64,000 nt of DNA, taken from positions 5,770,297 through 5,834,296 of the forward strand of contig RQOL01000906.1 in assembly GCA_013076295.1 (NCBI GenBank), given 5' to 3'. The notes beneath the pieces are model-generated. The model had not been told where the DNA came from. It saw nothing but the letters and a program-made list of their open reading frames with translations, and did no database searches. Positions 22,769 to 31,582 of the stretch are shown piece by piece; positions within the stretch are counted from its first letter, which is position 1, and every line of letters starts with the position of its first letter. The position numbers and the translations under genes were made by a program. Origin of the DNA: Sanderia malayensis. Its lineage: Eukaryota > Cnidaria > Scyphozoa > Semaeostomeae > Pelagiidae.

Positions 22769-25630
22769 TCAATTTAGCTTCCGAAGTTGTTGGTAGTAGA
22801 TTCTTAACGCTTGATTCTTGTTCGAAGAAAGCTTTACTGATGGATTGTTGATAAATGGCAGTTTGGCTATGATGACGTTGGTCTTCAGATCCAATTGGAT
22901 GGAGTTTTTGATCAGGTTTTGTTCCACCTCTTCCTTAATACTGACACTTTCTAATTGATCGTGATTCTTACACTTCTTGCATTGACGACAGGTGATACAT
23001 CTGTACGTTATTTCGGATCCAGTCGATTCAGCCGTTTCAAATCTCTTTGATGGATGACTTGAGTGAGCGTTGATGTTCAAAATGGCATTTGGTTGGTAAC
23101 CATTCTGAAAGCTGAGTAGCGTTTGAGATGCATAGTAACTCATCAAGTGTGATACTTCAGGTTGGTGGAATTGAACTTCATTGAATTGAGCATTGTAGAA
23201 CTTTCTGTGAACTTCCCCAAATGACTTATGGGGACCGCCAATAACTCCACGATTGCCATCACTACCATTGAATACTGATTGATAAAGTGATAATCCGTTG
23301 AGCATCTTGAATACGAGTTGAGGGTGGTATCTTAAGTATTTGATACCTATCATCATATCAACATCACCTCCGATTGCCCTTGGAAGTTTTGGTAGTTGGG
23401 ATGCATCTTCATTGTAGGCTCTGCGAATTGATGTTTCGGCTTCACCAAGTTGATACAACGGGAATGTTTGTGTAAGTTTGTCAAGGCATATTCCTGACAT
23501 TGATGCAAGACAACCATCAGCAAGTGGAATGTTGACAGCATAGATACCATGATTAGACAATGTTGTTGCTCCTCCAATACCGCTGATGTTGAGTTGACCG
23601 TTGAATATCTTTGTAGCATGTGATCCGAGTCTGTCAACAGCGTCCTTCGGGATGACGAAATCACTGCAACCATCATCATAGAATACAGTGAATGTTTGGT
23701 TATTGACAGTGATGTCTTGTAGGAGATAGATGCCAACTTCATCGTCACCAGTGTCACCACGATCTGTGAAGAATGAGAGTTGGATGTTTCTTGAGAAACT
23801 TGGGAGCGATTGATTTTTATTGATGAAACGAGACTTGAACTCAGCTAACAGTTGCACGTTTTCTTGAGATGTTTTATGGTCTTCGCATACCAGTACATGA
23901 CGTTTGACATTGTACTGTTGATGGGATGGATGTTTGCATGCGAAATCGCGTTGACAACGTCCATCCTTGTGCTTGGAATCTTGCTGCTTTGCTCCTGGTA
24001 GAAGACACTGGAAACACAATCCCTTTCGCTTGAGAGTGATGAATCGTTCAGCCGGAGATTTGTCTGCAAAGTCCTTGCAGGCAAAGTATTGTATGACCAT
24101 TGAACCGCCTGGTCCTCTAGTTGGAACGTGATGATGTTGACAGTTTCCATCGCAGAAGTAGCAAGGTGGTGGCTGCTGAGTGTTTGACTGTTGATTGACT
24201 TCAGGTAAAGGAGTGTAATGAGCGTTATTACCTCCTTTTGGTCTAGGATTCTTTAGGTAGTTCGGATTCTTCCCAGGATGATTTGCTTTCTCCTTTTCGT
24301 CACGTGAACTGGTAAGTAGAGCTTTTTGTTGTTGAATCCTTACTTCTTTCTCGAGAAAGGTGATGAGTTTGGTCCATTTCTGCTTCTCGTCCAGTTCTTC
24401 ATCGCAAATTGAGGAGAACCAGCGCGTTGTTCTTCCATCTCCTAGAAGCTTGTAGATTTGTTCCAGACCATCTCCATAATAAAGATTGTTTTCGATATTA
24501 TGAATTTCAGCCAACTTGACTAAATCTTTGATGGTATTTATTAGCTGGGTGATGGAAGCCATTATTTTGGACGGATCCTTCATCTTTGATATGGTTTCAA
24601 ATTGGTTGACTTGTGACAGCTTTTTCGTAAGTAGGATTTTGGAGTTCCCATATGCTTGCTTCAACCGGTCCCATATGACATCAATCTCTGAAACATCTTT
24701 CACTAACGACAGTGCCGGATCTGACAGGTAATTATTGGTGAGTAAGTCTGCAAGCAATTTCTTTGGTGTGTTTCTTAGGTAACCCGAAAACTTTTTCAAG
24801 TCCATATTGAGTTTCATTTCATTGAACGACTTGTGTTTTAGAACCTCTCCTTTTTCAATAACAGCATGCACTGTTGAAGTAAATTCAGCCTTCCTTGATT
24901 TGACTTTGGAATACTGCACACCAATGATCTCGATCAGCGTAGACAGCTTACTATTGCATAATGGAAATTTCAGCAAACGTTCATATCGGTCTGCAATAGT
25001 ATGAAGAGTTTTTTCTCGTTCAGGTATTTCAGATTTCAGTTGAAGAAGATATTGATCATCGCAGCTACTTGGATCAGTCTCAAAGATGCTTTGAAGTTGA
25101 GTTAGATGAGATATTATATCTTCGGCTGCGAATAACATTGATTTAAGTTCATTTTCGAATTTGTCTTCTTCAAGTTGAGAAGTTCTAAGATTTGATTTGG
25201 CTTTGATATCGTTCGCTGTCTTGATGAAGTCTTTGATGAGATTGAAGATATCAGTTACGTTTGACTCGATTAACATATGACGGTCAGAAGCAATAGTCAT
25301 AAGTGTCGCAGACCTCTTGCGGATATCCAGTCGGTATTTGGTTAACAGTTGAATGATTTCTTTTGTATCGTCTAGTGAGACATCATGAATCGGGTGTTCA
25401 TCGATAACATCTCTTACTTCATCAATAGCTACTCTAATCTCAGCGATTAGAGTTGAAGATGTGTCATTGATTTGAGCTGCATTGATTGGATTGGTGATTT
25501 CATTATTGATGAGTGATGAGGTTCCTTCGTCCCCTCCAAGAGACATGTTCTCGTGTTTTTGTTGTCGATCAGTAGTATTAACAACAACTCGTTTACCGGT
25601 TTCACTCAGAGCTTTGTAATTGATCTCCAC
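22769..25630 (-). CDS. outer BEL gag and aspartic protease
   Basis: A 953-residue open frame starting 33 bp from the right LTR. The first half is a helical Gag with a DUF1759-like core (DLKKFSGYLR...IWDRLKQAYGNSK). Then come cysteine/histidine zinc-binding motifs (CYFCDGNCQHHH, CFQCLLPGAKQQDSKHKDGRC), and an aspartic protease (FYDDGCSDFVIPKDAVDRLG). The tail leads into the reverse transcriptase N terminus (LPFINNPSV) and stops at TGA 22771-22769. The same frame carries on as reverse transcriptase, so the TGA is either a nonsense mutation or a readthrough site. Because it lies inside the RT homology and not at a domain border, I favour mutation. Confidence 0.85.
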   Translation of the reverse strand: MEINYKALSETGKRVVVNTTDRQQKHENMSLGGDEGTSSLINNEITNPINAAQINDTSSTLIAEIRVAIDEVRDVIDEHPIHDVSLDDTKEIIQLLTKYRLDIRKRSATLMTIASDRHMLIESNVTDIFNLIKDFIKTANDIKAKSNLRTSQLEEDKFENELKSMLFAAEDIISHLTQLQSIFETDPSSCDDQYLLQLKSEIPEREKTLHTIADRYERLLKFPLCNSKLSTLIEIIGVQYSKVKSRKAEFTSTVHAVIEKGEVLKHKSFNEMKLNMDLKKFSGYLRNTPKKLLADLLTNNYLSDPALSLVKDVSEIDVIWDRLKQAYGNSKILLTKKLSQVNQFETISKMKDPSKIMASITQLINTIKDLVKLAEIHNIENNLYYGDGLEQIYKLLGDGRTTRWFSSICDEELDEKQKWTKLITFLEKEVRIQQQKALLTSSRDEKEKANHPGKNPNYLKNPRPKGGNNAHYTPLPEVNQQSNTQQPPPCYFCDGNCQHHHVPTRGPGGSMVIQYFACKDFADKSPAERFITLKRKGLCFQCLLPGAKQQDSKHKDGRCQRDFACKHPSHQQYNVKRHVLVCEDHKTSQENVQLLAEFKSRFINKNQSLPSFSRNIQLSFFTDRGDTGDDEVGIYLLQDITVNNQTFTVFYDDGCSDFVIPKDAVDRLGSHATKIFNGQLNISGIGGATTLSNHGIYAVNIPLADGCLASMSGICLDKLTQTFPLYQLGEAETSIRRAYNEDASQLPKLPRAIGGDVDMMIGIKYLRYHPQLVFKMLNGLSLYQSVFNGSDGNRGVIGGPHKSFGEVHRKFYNAQFNEVQFHQPEVSHLMSYYASQTLLSFQNGYQPNAILNINAHSSHPSKRFETAESTGSEITYRCITCRQCKKCKNHDQLESVSIKEEVEQNLIKNSIQLDLKTNVIIAKLPFINNPSVKLSSNKNQALRIYYQQLRKLN

Positions 25631-25662
25631 GACGTGTATTCATGGGTTGGCGTCTGTTTGAA

Positions 25663-26355
25663 TGTGGTCAAATTGAGTGAGTGAGTATCAAATTGAGTGA
25701 GTGTGTATATAGGCAGACGTTTGTAACATTTGGTATTGAAATTGAAACTTGATATTAATAATGCACGTATGTGTAGTGTTCAAACTAAAAATACAAATTG
25801 AGGACTAATAAATAAATGAAAATAAATACATGAAATGTCTATTGATAAATGTAACTTAATTGAACGAAGAATGAAGGTCGAAAACTGAATCAGAGAAAAG
25901 CTACGTAAATTAACAGGTGAAAAAACAACAAGCTAGCCTAAGCCTAGAGTGATGCTATGGGACACGCCTAGAAACCAAACACCAAAAAAACAAAATGGCA
26001 GAAAAAAAAATAGCTTACCAGCTGCCATACAGAGGCTTGAGTTGAGTGTTGAATTAATTAACTTCTAGAATTATACTTGAATTATACTTGAATTAACATA
26101 AAATGATATCTTTGATTGAATCTATATTACAGTTGACGACATCCTGACTTGACCATGGTCAGGCCCAGCTAACAAAAAAACATCACTTATTTCCTGAATA
26201 TAATGGTCAGATGGTCTAATGTAAAAATGTCACCAAATTGTGATGATGTCATCAAAAATGGCTGACATGAAACAAAAAACAAATATGGCTACCAATACAA
26301 AAAAAAAATCCTACGAAACTGAAAATAATTTATAAAATAAATGAATCATATTACA
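25663..26355 (-). repeat. 5' LTR of the outer BEL element
   Basis: 693 bp, TGTGGTCAAATTG...ATCATATTACA in plus orientation. It matches the interrupted copy at 11291-16913. Near 25669-25700 it contains a tandem CAAATTGAGTGAGTG repeat. It is followed on the right by the TGGAT target copy inside the TRAF-like gene. Confidence 0.9.
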
Positions 26356-26360
26356 TGGAT

Positions 26361-26747
26361 GCAACACGATCAAATCATAGTCCAGTATTTTTAACGAGTA
26401 ATTTTGGATATAAAATGGGTTTAAGAATCTACTTGAATGGAGATCAATCACACGGAGCGCAGAATAGGTTTATTAGTTTATATATTATGGTATATAAAGG
26501 ATTGTATGATAACATTGTATCATGGCCACTAGATAAGCAAGTAACATTAAGAATAATTAATCAACATAACAGAAATTTAGATGTTCAGGAAACATTTAGA
26601 ACAAAAGTAGAAAGTGAAGCTTTTAAGAAACCAAAAAGTGTTAAAAACATACCTTCAGGAGTTCCATGTATGATGCCATTATTGAAGCTCGGTGGGCGAG
26701 GTTTTATAGTTGATGATAAGTTGTTTATAGAATGTAAGGTAGAGTAA
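26361..26747 (+). pseudogene. TRAF/MATH-domain gene, 3' half
   Basis: 128 residues to the stop at 26745-26747. The frame gives the core of a TRAF-type MATH domain: FGYKMGLRIYLNGD, then a FISLYIMVYKGLYDNIVSWP block and the closing DDKLFIECKVE strand. These are the diagnostic segments of TRAF C-terminal domains, which bind short receptor peptides in a trimer. The ATG at 26355 is an artefact: its first base belongs to the LTR and the rest to the target duplication. The true 5' part lies at 10736-11290. The gene ends 58 bp before the convergent minus-strand viral-type gene at 26805. Confidence 0.8.
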
Positions 26748-26804
26748 CAAGAGAAAAGGAGCAATTTTATTGAACATTGTATCATTTTATCATTATAAAA
26801 ATTA

Positions 26805-27422
26805 TTAAAAATGATCATCATATAAATCGAAAAAGAATTCAAGCTCATCAATTTCGGAGTCAATCTCATTAAGCCATTTGTATGTGGCTAGTTCAGATTT
26901 ATACCTTGAATTTGCTTGTTTAAAGCTGGTGAATGAAAGCGGTTCCTGCTCATCGGGTGGAAATATTTCTTCAACTTCAACATCAGGAATCTCGTCTTCC
27001 GTCTGGTTGCATGTAGGAACATGCAAATCGTCATCGTCATCATCCCACATTTCAGCCGGCAATATGTTAAAATGGTTCTGTGTTTTTGGCGTGTTTATTC
27101 GTGTTTTTGGCGTGTTTATTCGGAACGTCTTCCAATCGATGGGCAGTGGTTTCTTGAACTCTGGTTCTTTGGCGTTGTTGTCAGTAAACCAATATGGGAA
27201 TGTGAGTGTGCTGTATCCCATTTGCTTCACTTCATTTACGAGTCGTTCACGTAAATGTCTAAATTTCATCTTTAAACTGCTATCATTTTCCCATAAATTA
27301 TGGAACACCGGATTGCTGTTAATCCATTTTGCTGTTTGATCGGCCTTTTTTCCTTCGTAGATGCACATCAACCAAAAAGGTTTAGGTATACTACGAATGG
27401 TGGTGTACGTGAAAGTGTCCAT
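26805..27422 (-). CDS. viral-type hypothetical protein with acidic C-terminal half
   Basis: 205 residues from ATG 27422. The N-terminal half has mixed helices with aromatic residues (YTTIRSIPKPFWLMCIYEG, then a SLKMKFRHLRERLV helix). A short tandem duplication, INTPKT twice, lies in the middle. The C-terminal half is acidic (WDDDDDDLHVP) and ends in a helix rich in glutamate. I do not recognise a family. Its upstream region and first codons are tandemly duplicated at 27380-27890. A TATATCG-type TATA box lies about 55 bp upstream of the ATG. It converges on the TRAF-like gene. Confidence 0.55.
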   Translation of the reverse strand: MDTFTYTTIRSIPKPFWLMCIYEGKKADQTAKWINSNPVFHNLWENDSSLKMKFRHLRERLVNEVKQMGYSTLTFPYWFTDNNAKEPEFKKPLPIDWKTFRINTPKTRINTPKTQNHFNILPAEMWDDDDDDLHVPTCNQTEDEIPDVEVEEIFPPDEQEPLSFTSFKQANSRYKSELATYKWLNEIDSEIDELEFFFDLYDDHF

Positions 27423-27890
27423 GTTGAAGAAAAATTGGAATTGAATGTTGAAGTAAAGTGTAAGTTTATTTTATCGATATAAACCACTCAAACTAGTTTT
27501 GATGAATAGGAATCAAAGTCTAACTGCTTGGGAATGGGGATGCGATTATATGATTGGACAAAATGATGATTTGGTGTATGGTACGATGGGGAATGAAATA
27601 TGATTGGATAGAAGATAACTATTGTTGAAGGTTGAGGTATACTATGAATGGTGGTACACGTGAAAGTGTCCATGTTGAAGAAAAATTGGAATTGAATGTT
27701 GAAGTAAAATGTAAGTGCATTTCATCGATATAAAGCGCTCAAACTAGTTTTGATGAATAGGAATCAAAGTCTAACTGTTTGGGAATGGGGATGCGATTAT
27801 ATGATTGGACAAAATGATGATTTGATGAATGGTGCGATGGGGGATGAAATATGATTGGATGGAAGATAACTATTGTTGTCACGAGTTAAA
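27380..27890. repeat. tandem duplication of a promoter and start region, about 250 bp unit
   Basis: Two copies (about 27380-27625 and 27640-27890) are nearly identical. Each holds, on the minus strand, a TTATATCGATAAA-like TATA region, a leader and an ATG with the first codons of the 26805-27422 protein. In the outer copy the frame diverges after about a dozen codons and runs as an unrelated frame to 27488. So a gene start and its promoter were duplicated, and only the inner copy drives the whole gene. Confidence 0.75.
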
Positions 27891-27971
27891 TAACCGGGAA
27901 ATGGTAAATTTTGTACAAACGATTTCTAAAACTGAAGAAAGAGAAGAAGAGAAAGAAAAAAAGAGCTGAAA

Positions 27972-28472
27972 ATGGTGTATACGAAGAAAGCAACGCAAGC
28001 TGCAAGAAGTTTTACAGGAGAAGGTATGTTAGACGTTGCAAAATTTACAGCTAAAGTTAAGAGAACCGTATGTGTTCTTGCACCGTTTTCAATTAATGGA
28101 GTTGTGAGAGAAACGCTCGACGAACTCAATCCTCGTGAAATTTCGTATGAATTATCAACATCTCTGTTAACCTATTCAGTAGGTTTTACGTCATTTACAG
28201 ATAGATTTCTGAATGTTATATTTAGTTTAGAGGAGGGAGAGATGTATTCCATCTTGAGAATTCGAGATGCAGTAAATGAGATCCGTCTTTGTAATATGTA
28301 TGTAAAGCATTTAATTGGTGGAATTAAGAAACGCATTAATTTAGATCGTATTACTTTGAATTTAATTAAAATCATGTTCCCAACAAATGCACAGTTAAGT
28401 AATATGAAACATTTTTATGCTAATACTGACTTTAATGTCAAAAGTATTAACTTACCCGCTAAACTGGATTGA
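27972..28472 (+). CDS. viral helical protein, copy 1 of a paralog pair
   Basis: 166 residues from ATG 27972. It is mainly helical and basic, without a known motif. The closing block IMFPTNAQLSNMKHFYANTD recurs with the same spacing in the gene at 29193-29676, and the N-terminal TVCVLAPF block matches TICLVLPF there. The frame ends at a TGA at 28470-28472. A lysine/acid-rich frame without its own ATG starts at the same place, so the two may be one protein broken by a frameshift. Its role is unknown. Duplication and strand place it with the early, plus-strand genes. Confidence 0.65.
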   Translation: MVYTKKATQAARSFTGEGMLDVAKFTAKVKRTVCVLAPFSINGVVRETLDELNPREISYELSTSLLTYSVGFTSFTDRFLNVIFSLEEGEMYSILRIRDAVNEIRLCNMYVKHLIGGIKKRINLDRITLNLIKIMFPTNAQLSNMKHFYANTDFNVKSINLPAKLD

Positions 28473-28903
28473 AGCGAGATTTGGATGATGATGAAGATGT
28501 TGTTGAAAAAAAGGAGACGAAGAAGGTTAAATATGAGGATAAAAAAGGAAAACCTCATGATCCGAGGAAAGAAAAAGGGGCGAGGAAAAAGGATATTCCT
28601 CCAAAACCAGCAGTTGCAAAAGCAACTGCTACAGAGGTTAAACCTGTGAAAAAGGTTGAAGAGTTGCCAAAATCAGTTCCCACCATAAATGAATTAATGG
28701 GGGAAACTGAAGAAATGATGCAAGCAACATCATCAATTTTAAACCTTGATGAGGAATCGATCTTTGATGATATTTTGGATCGTGATTTTATGAACGATTT
28801 TGACAATGAGCCACCGAAAAAAACACACGGGTGGATAGCCCAAAAAGGTGTTCCTGAACAGGCTTGGGACGCGGTAAGCTTCACTCTTTTAGCAATATGG
28901 TGA
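28469..28903 (+). pseudogene. lysine-rich then acidic tail, probably the C-terminal part of the 27972 gene
   Basis: 144 codons without an ATG near the start. The N-terminal part is a highly charged DLDDDEDVVEKKETKKVK stretch, then alanine/proline/lysine-rich, then a helix (PTINELMGETEEM) and an acidic region with DFMNDFDNEPPKK. Another frame just after 28870 ends in SSSSSEEE, so a second indel probably lies there. It looks like a disordered tail with a possible nuclear localisation signal. Function unknown. Confidence 0.5.
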
Positions 28904-28979
28904 AGGAGCAGCGAGAGAAGCATAGGATTCCAGGTTTATCAGATTCATCCTCCTCTTCAGAAGAGGAATAAAAAACATT

Positions 28980-29192
28980 GATAGAAATGAACGTTATGCA
29001 TTATGATTATTTTTATATGTAGTAGACATCATTCATTATAATTATATATTGCGTAGTAAAGATGTTGTCTTGTTTTTTTTTTATTTTGTGTTCTGTAGAA
29101 AAGAAAGAAAATGAAAAAAACATATGAGAAAAAGAATATTTAATCAGATGAAAGTGAACAAATAATTAATTTATGTAAGAGAATAATTCAAA
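28980..29192. other. AT-rich non-coding spacer
   Basis: T-runs and A-rich stretches (29060-29160) separate the charged-tail gene from the next plus-strand gene. No open frame, no strong TATA box identified. Confidence 0.5.
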
Positions 29193-29676
29193 ATGCCATC
29201 GATAAAAAAACTTACGCCAAGACACCAGAAGTTTTGAAAATGAAGGATTAATAAATTTGAATGAATTTTCAGCTAGAGAAAAACAAACGATTTGTCTTGT
29301 GCTCCCGTTTGATTTTGCAAAATGTGCGTTGGAAATTTTGAACTGTGAAAGTAAGAAAAAAGTGAAAATTCAATCGAGTGAATCATATTTGAAATATCAA
29401 TTAGGTTTTCAAACATTTGTTAGTAAATTTATGTTGCTTATCTTTGAAAAGGAATATAATGAGTTGCGAGAAATTCTAGCGTTAGAAACAATGATAAATT
29501 TAAAGGATATGGTGAATAATTATGAAACACATTTGAGAGAAAAATTGTCACATAATATAGATACAATTGGAATGTTTTGCACAAAAGTATTGTTTCCAAC
29601 CAATAATCAGTTATCAAAAATGAAATATTTCTTTCAAAATACAGATTTTGAGGTTGTAGAAACAGATGATTATTAA
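29193..29676 (+). pseudogene. viral helical protein, copy 2 of the paralog pair, one frameshift
   Basis: The likely start is ATG 29193 (MPSIKKLTPR), which parallels the start of copy 1. After about 14 codons the frame meets a stop and the conserved protein continues in the next frame through FSAREKQTICLVLPF to the stop at 29674-29676. The closing block VLFPTNNQLSKMKYFFQNTD matches copy 1. So this copy has a single frameshift near 29235. No function can be given. Confidence 0.65.
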
Positions 29677-29787
29677 AAAGAGAACATAATGTTCGTTATT
29701 TTGAGAATGAATGATGGAAAATGTAAAACAAGTAGAAAGAGAAATTAATAAACGTGAAGAAGTGGATTCTGTTTTGAAAAGGAATTG

Positions 29788-30075
29788 ATGGAATTATTAA
29801 TTATTTGTAATGCAAATATAGGAGTAGCAAATAACCAATCGATTGACGATAAAGAGAAGGTTGTAAATTATAAGTTAGAAGATAAAATGAAAGATATTTC
29901 ATTACTTATTCGAAAAAATTATACACCGAAAGAGATTAATCGAATTACACATGTGGTAAATGAAATAATGTATGCCGAAGAAAAAGCTGACAGACAATTA
30001 ATTGATGATTTATTTCAAAAGAACCTCTCTTTCAAAAAGAGGAAAAAACGAAAATGTGTGATGAAATGCTTTTAG
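29788..30075 (+). CDS. small charged viral-type hypothetical protein
   Basis: About 95 residues from ATG 29788: a hydrophobic N terminus, then a helical charged body (KLEDKMKDISLLIRKNY) and a basic end (SFKKRKKRKCVMKCF). No known motif. It is compactly packed before the next small frame. Beyond 30075 a short acidic frame reads to about 30178, probably its continuation after an indel. Confidence 0.4.
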   Translation: MELLIICNANIGVANNQSIDDKEKVVNYKLEDKMKDISLLIRKNYTPKEINRITHVVNEIMYAEEKADRQLIDDLFQKNLSFKKRKKRKCVMKCF

Positions 30076-30213
30076 ATGATTTGGAGATTACAGACAACGT
30101 TAACTTTTGATGATCTAGATACAATTAATGATGATGTGGACTATATGTATGATTTTGAAGAAAATCAATTTAAGTGATATAACATATTATATAATGATTG
30201 GTAGAAGTTGCGG

Positions 30214-30357
30214 ATGATAAAAATGTTGAAACGGAAAATAGATGATATCTATTATATATCAGATGATGATGATGGAAATGAACAAAATGATATTGGTGAT
30301 GGGAAGTATAATGATGTATTATTAGCAACAAAAAAGGAAAGGAGCATTCACAATTAA
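30214..30357 (+). CDS. 47-residue acidic protein overlapping the ATPase start
   Basis: Short frame from ATG 30214 to TAA at 30355-30357, rich in aspartate (SDDDDGNEQND). The last A of its stop codon is the first base of the ATPase start codon (TAATG). This arrangement could allow reinitiation. Too short to assign a function, and it may be a chance frame. Confidence 0.35.
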   Translation: MIKMLKRKIDDIYYISDDDDGNEQNDIGDGKYNDVLLATKKERSIHN

Positions 30358-31055
30358 TGAAAATGATAATGCTAGAAAAGTATTATGCAGAAGTAAATAG
30401 GATTTTGAATGAAGAACCAAATATATTTGACATTACGTTAAAAAATCCATTTACGTTATTACTTACTGGTAAATCAGGTTGTGGAAAAACATTTTGGTTA
30501 ATGAAGTTATTAAGTAAATGGAAAACAGTGACGAATGATCATAAAGGAAAATTGTTAAAAAATATTTTATGGTTTTATGGAATTGAACAAAAAGAACTGT
30601 TTGATAAATTGAAAAATGAATTTGGTGAAAACCATATTGAATTTATAAAAGGTTTGAACAAAGAGAAATTAGAACAAGCAGAAAATGGAATAATAGTATT
30701 AGACGATTTAATGAGTGAAATGCGAAATGATACAGATGTAGCACAATTATTTACAAAGTGTTCACATCATAAAACAGTAACTGTTTTTATTTTATGGCAA
30801 ACTCCTTTTCCACAAGGAAAAACAACTAAAGAAATTGCAACAAATGTTGATTATCAAGTGGTGTTTAACAATGAAAGACAAAAAAGCCAACTGACAACAT
30901 TATGTCAACAAATGACATCAAGTGCACAAAAAGGAAGAGAATTGTTTAATAAAATTCAAAAATATTTTGATAATAATAAAGAGTCTTATCCGAATGTGCT
31001 CATGAATTTCAAATCTGGTGACGAAAAAAAGATAAATTATTTGATAAATTTTTAA
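30357..31055 (+). CDS. FtsK/HerA-superfamily genome-packaging ATPase
   Basis: 232 residues. It has a perfect Walker A motif, GKSGCGKT, at residues 38-45 and a Walker B strand, GIIVLDDLM, at 111-119. A sensor-like region with FILWQTPFP follows. This size and motif layout fit the packaging ATPase of Polintons, adintoviruses and virophages, which pumps the genome into the preformed capsid with ATP energy. No stop or frameshift is seen, so it is among the best preserved genes here. Two relatives with damaged nucleotide-binding motifs lie at 50243-50773 and 51147-51662. Confidence 0.85.
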   Translation: MKMIMLEKYYAEVNRILNEEPNIFDITLKNPFTLLLTGKSGCGKTFWLMKLLSKWKTVTNDHKGKLLKNILWFYGIEQKELFDKLKNEFGENHIEFIKGLNKEKLEQAENGIIVLDDLMSEMRNDTDVAQLFTKCSHHKTVTVFILWQTPFPQGKTTKEIATNVDYQVVFNNERQKSQLTTLCQQMTSSAQKGRELFNKIQKYFDNNKESYPNVLMNFKSGDEKKINYLINF

Positions 31056-31263
31056 GTGATGATAAAAAAAAACCTTGTCAAGAATTATAAATTGGAAAAT
31101 TTTAGTTATTTTCAACCTTTTCAGAGGGGTTGACGCATAATTTTCTATTAATGTTATCTACTTTCATTTGTACAATCTTCCAATAGAAGAGGATTTGAAT
31201 TCATGGAGTTAAAAAGAAAAAAAGATACAAATTTTTAAGTAAAGATGAAAAAGAACTATAAAT

Positions 31264-31548
31264 ATGAGGAACATGCAGAATTGTTTATTACGTACTGATA
31301 ATAAAGATAAGAAAAAAAGAAAAATGGGGGCTGGTGGTAGCACAATTGCGGCGTATAGTCTTTTTGGAATTGATCATGGGGCTAAGAAGAAAAAACGTCA
31401 CTTTTTAAGAATGTTAGGATTGAAAGGGAAACGAGCAAAAACATTTAGTGATGTGACTGGTTTTGGGTATTCTAAGTTAAATAAAAATGTAAGAAGAAAG
31501 AAAAAGATGTTGAAAAAGAGAAAACTAAGGAAAATATATGTTATATAA
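31264..31548 (+). CDS. small very basic protein, core or DNA-packaging candidate
   Basis: 94 residues, rich in lysine and arginine throughout (DNKDKKKRKM, KKKKRHFLRMLGLKGKR), with a glycine-rich GAGGSTIAAY patch. No known domain. Strongly basic small proteins near the packaging ATPase suggest DNA condensation in the capsid, by analogy to adenovirus core proteins. This is inference only. Confidence 0.5.
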   Translation: MRNMQNCLLRTDNKDKKKRKMGAGGSTIAAYSLFGIDHGAKKKKRHFLRMLGLKGKRAKTFSDVTGFGYSKLNKNVRRKKKMLKKRKLRKIYVI

Positions 31549-31582
31549 ATCATTTTTATTGTGAAAAATATTCTTAAACGAA

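Larger units (their letters stand above)
11291..26355 (-). mobile_element. BEL/Pao LTR retrotransposon (outer), minus strand, heavily nested
   Basis: LTRs of about 0.7 kb lie at 25663-26355 (5' LTR) and 11291-16913 (3' LTR, interrupted). They run TG...CA and are flanked by the same 5 bp, TGGAT, at 11286-11290 and 26356-26360. A purine-rich tract (GGGGGGAG on the minus strand) abuts the left LTR at 16914. Gag, aspartic protease, reverse transcriptase, RNase H and integrase follow each other on the minus strand between 25630 and 16981. The element carries two later insertions: Harbinger in the integrase and a TIR transposon in the left LTR. Nonsense and frameshift mutations in pol indicate that it is inactive. 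It interrupts a TRAF-like gene. Confidence 0.9.

Noticed and set aside
22769..22771. Programmed TGA readthrough between gag and pol of the outer BEL element
   Set aside because: The stop lies within the RT N-terminal homology and other pol lesions exist, so plain nonsense mutation is likelier.
26355..26357. ATG apparently starting the TRAF fragment at 26355
   Set aside because: Its A is the last LTR base and TG belongs to the target duplication; it is a chance start codon.
26878..27339. Plus-strand frame of 153 codons opposite the minus gene 26805-27422
   Set aside because: Serine-rich antisense shadow; the minus frame has the promoter and the more protein-like composition.
28867..28887. 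GTAAGC...TTTTAG that looks like a 19-base intron
   Set aside because: Far too short for a spliceosomal intron; an indel explains the frame change better.
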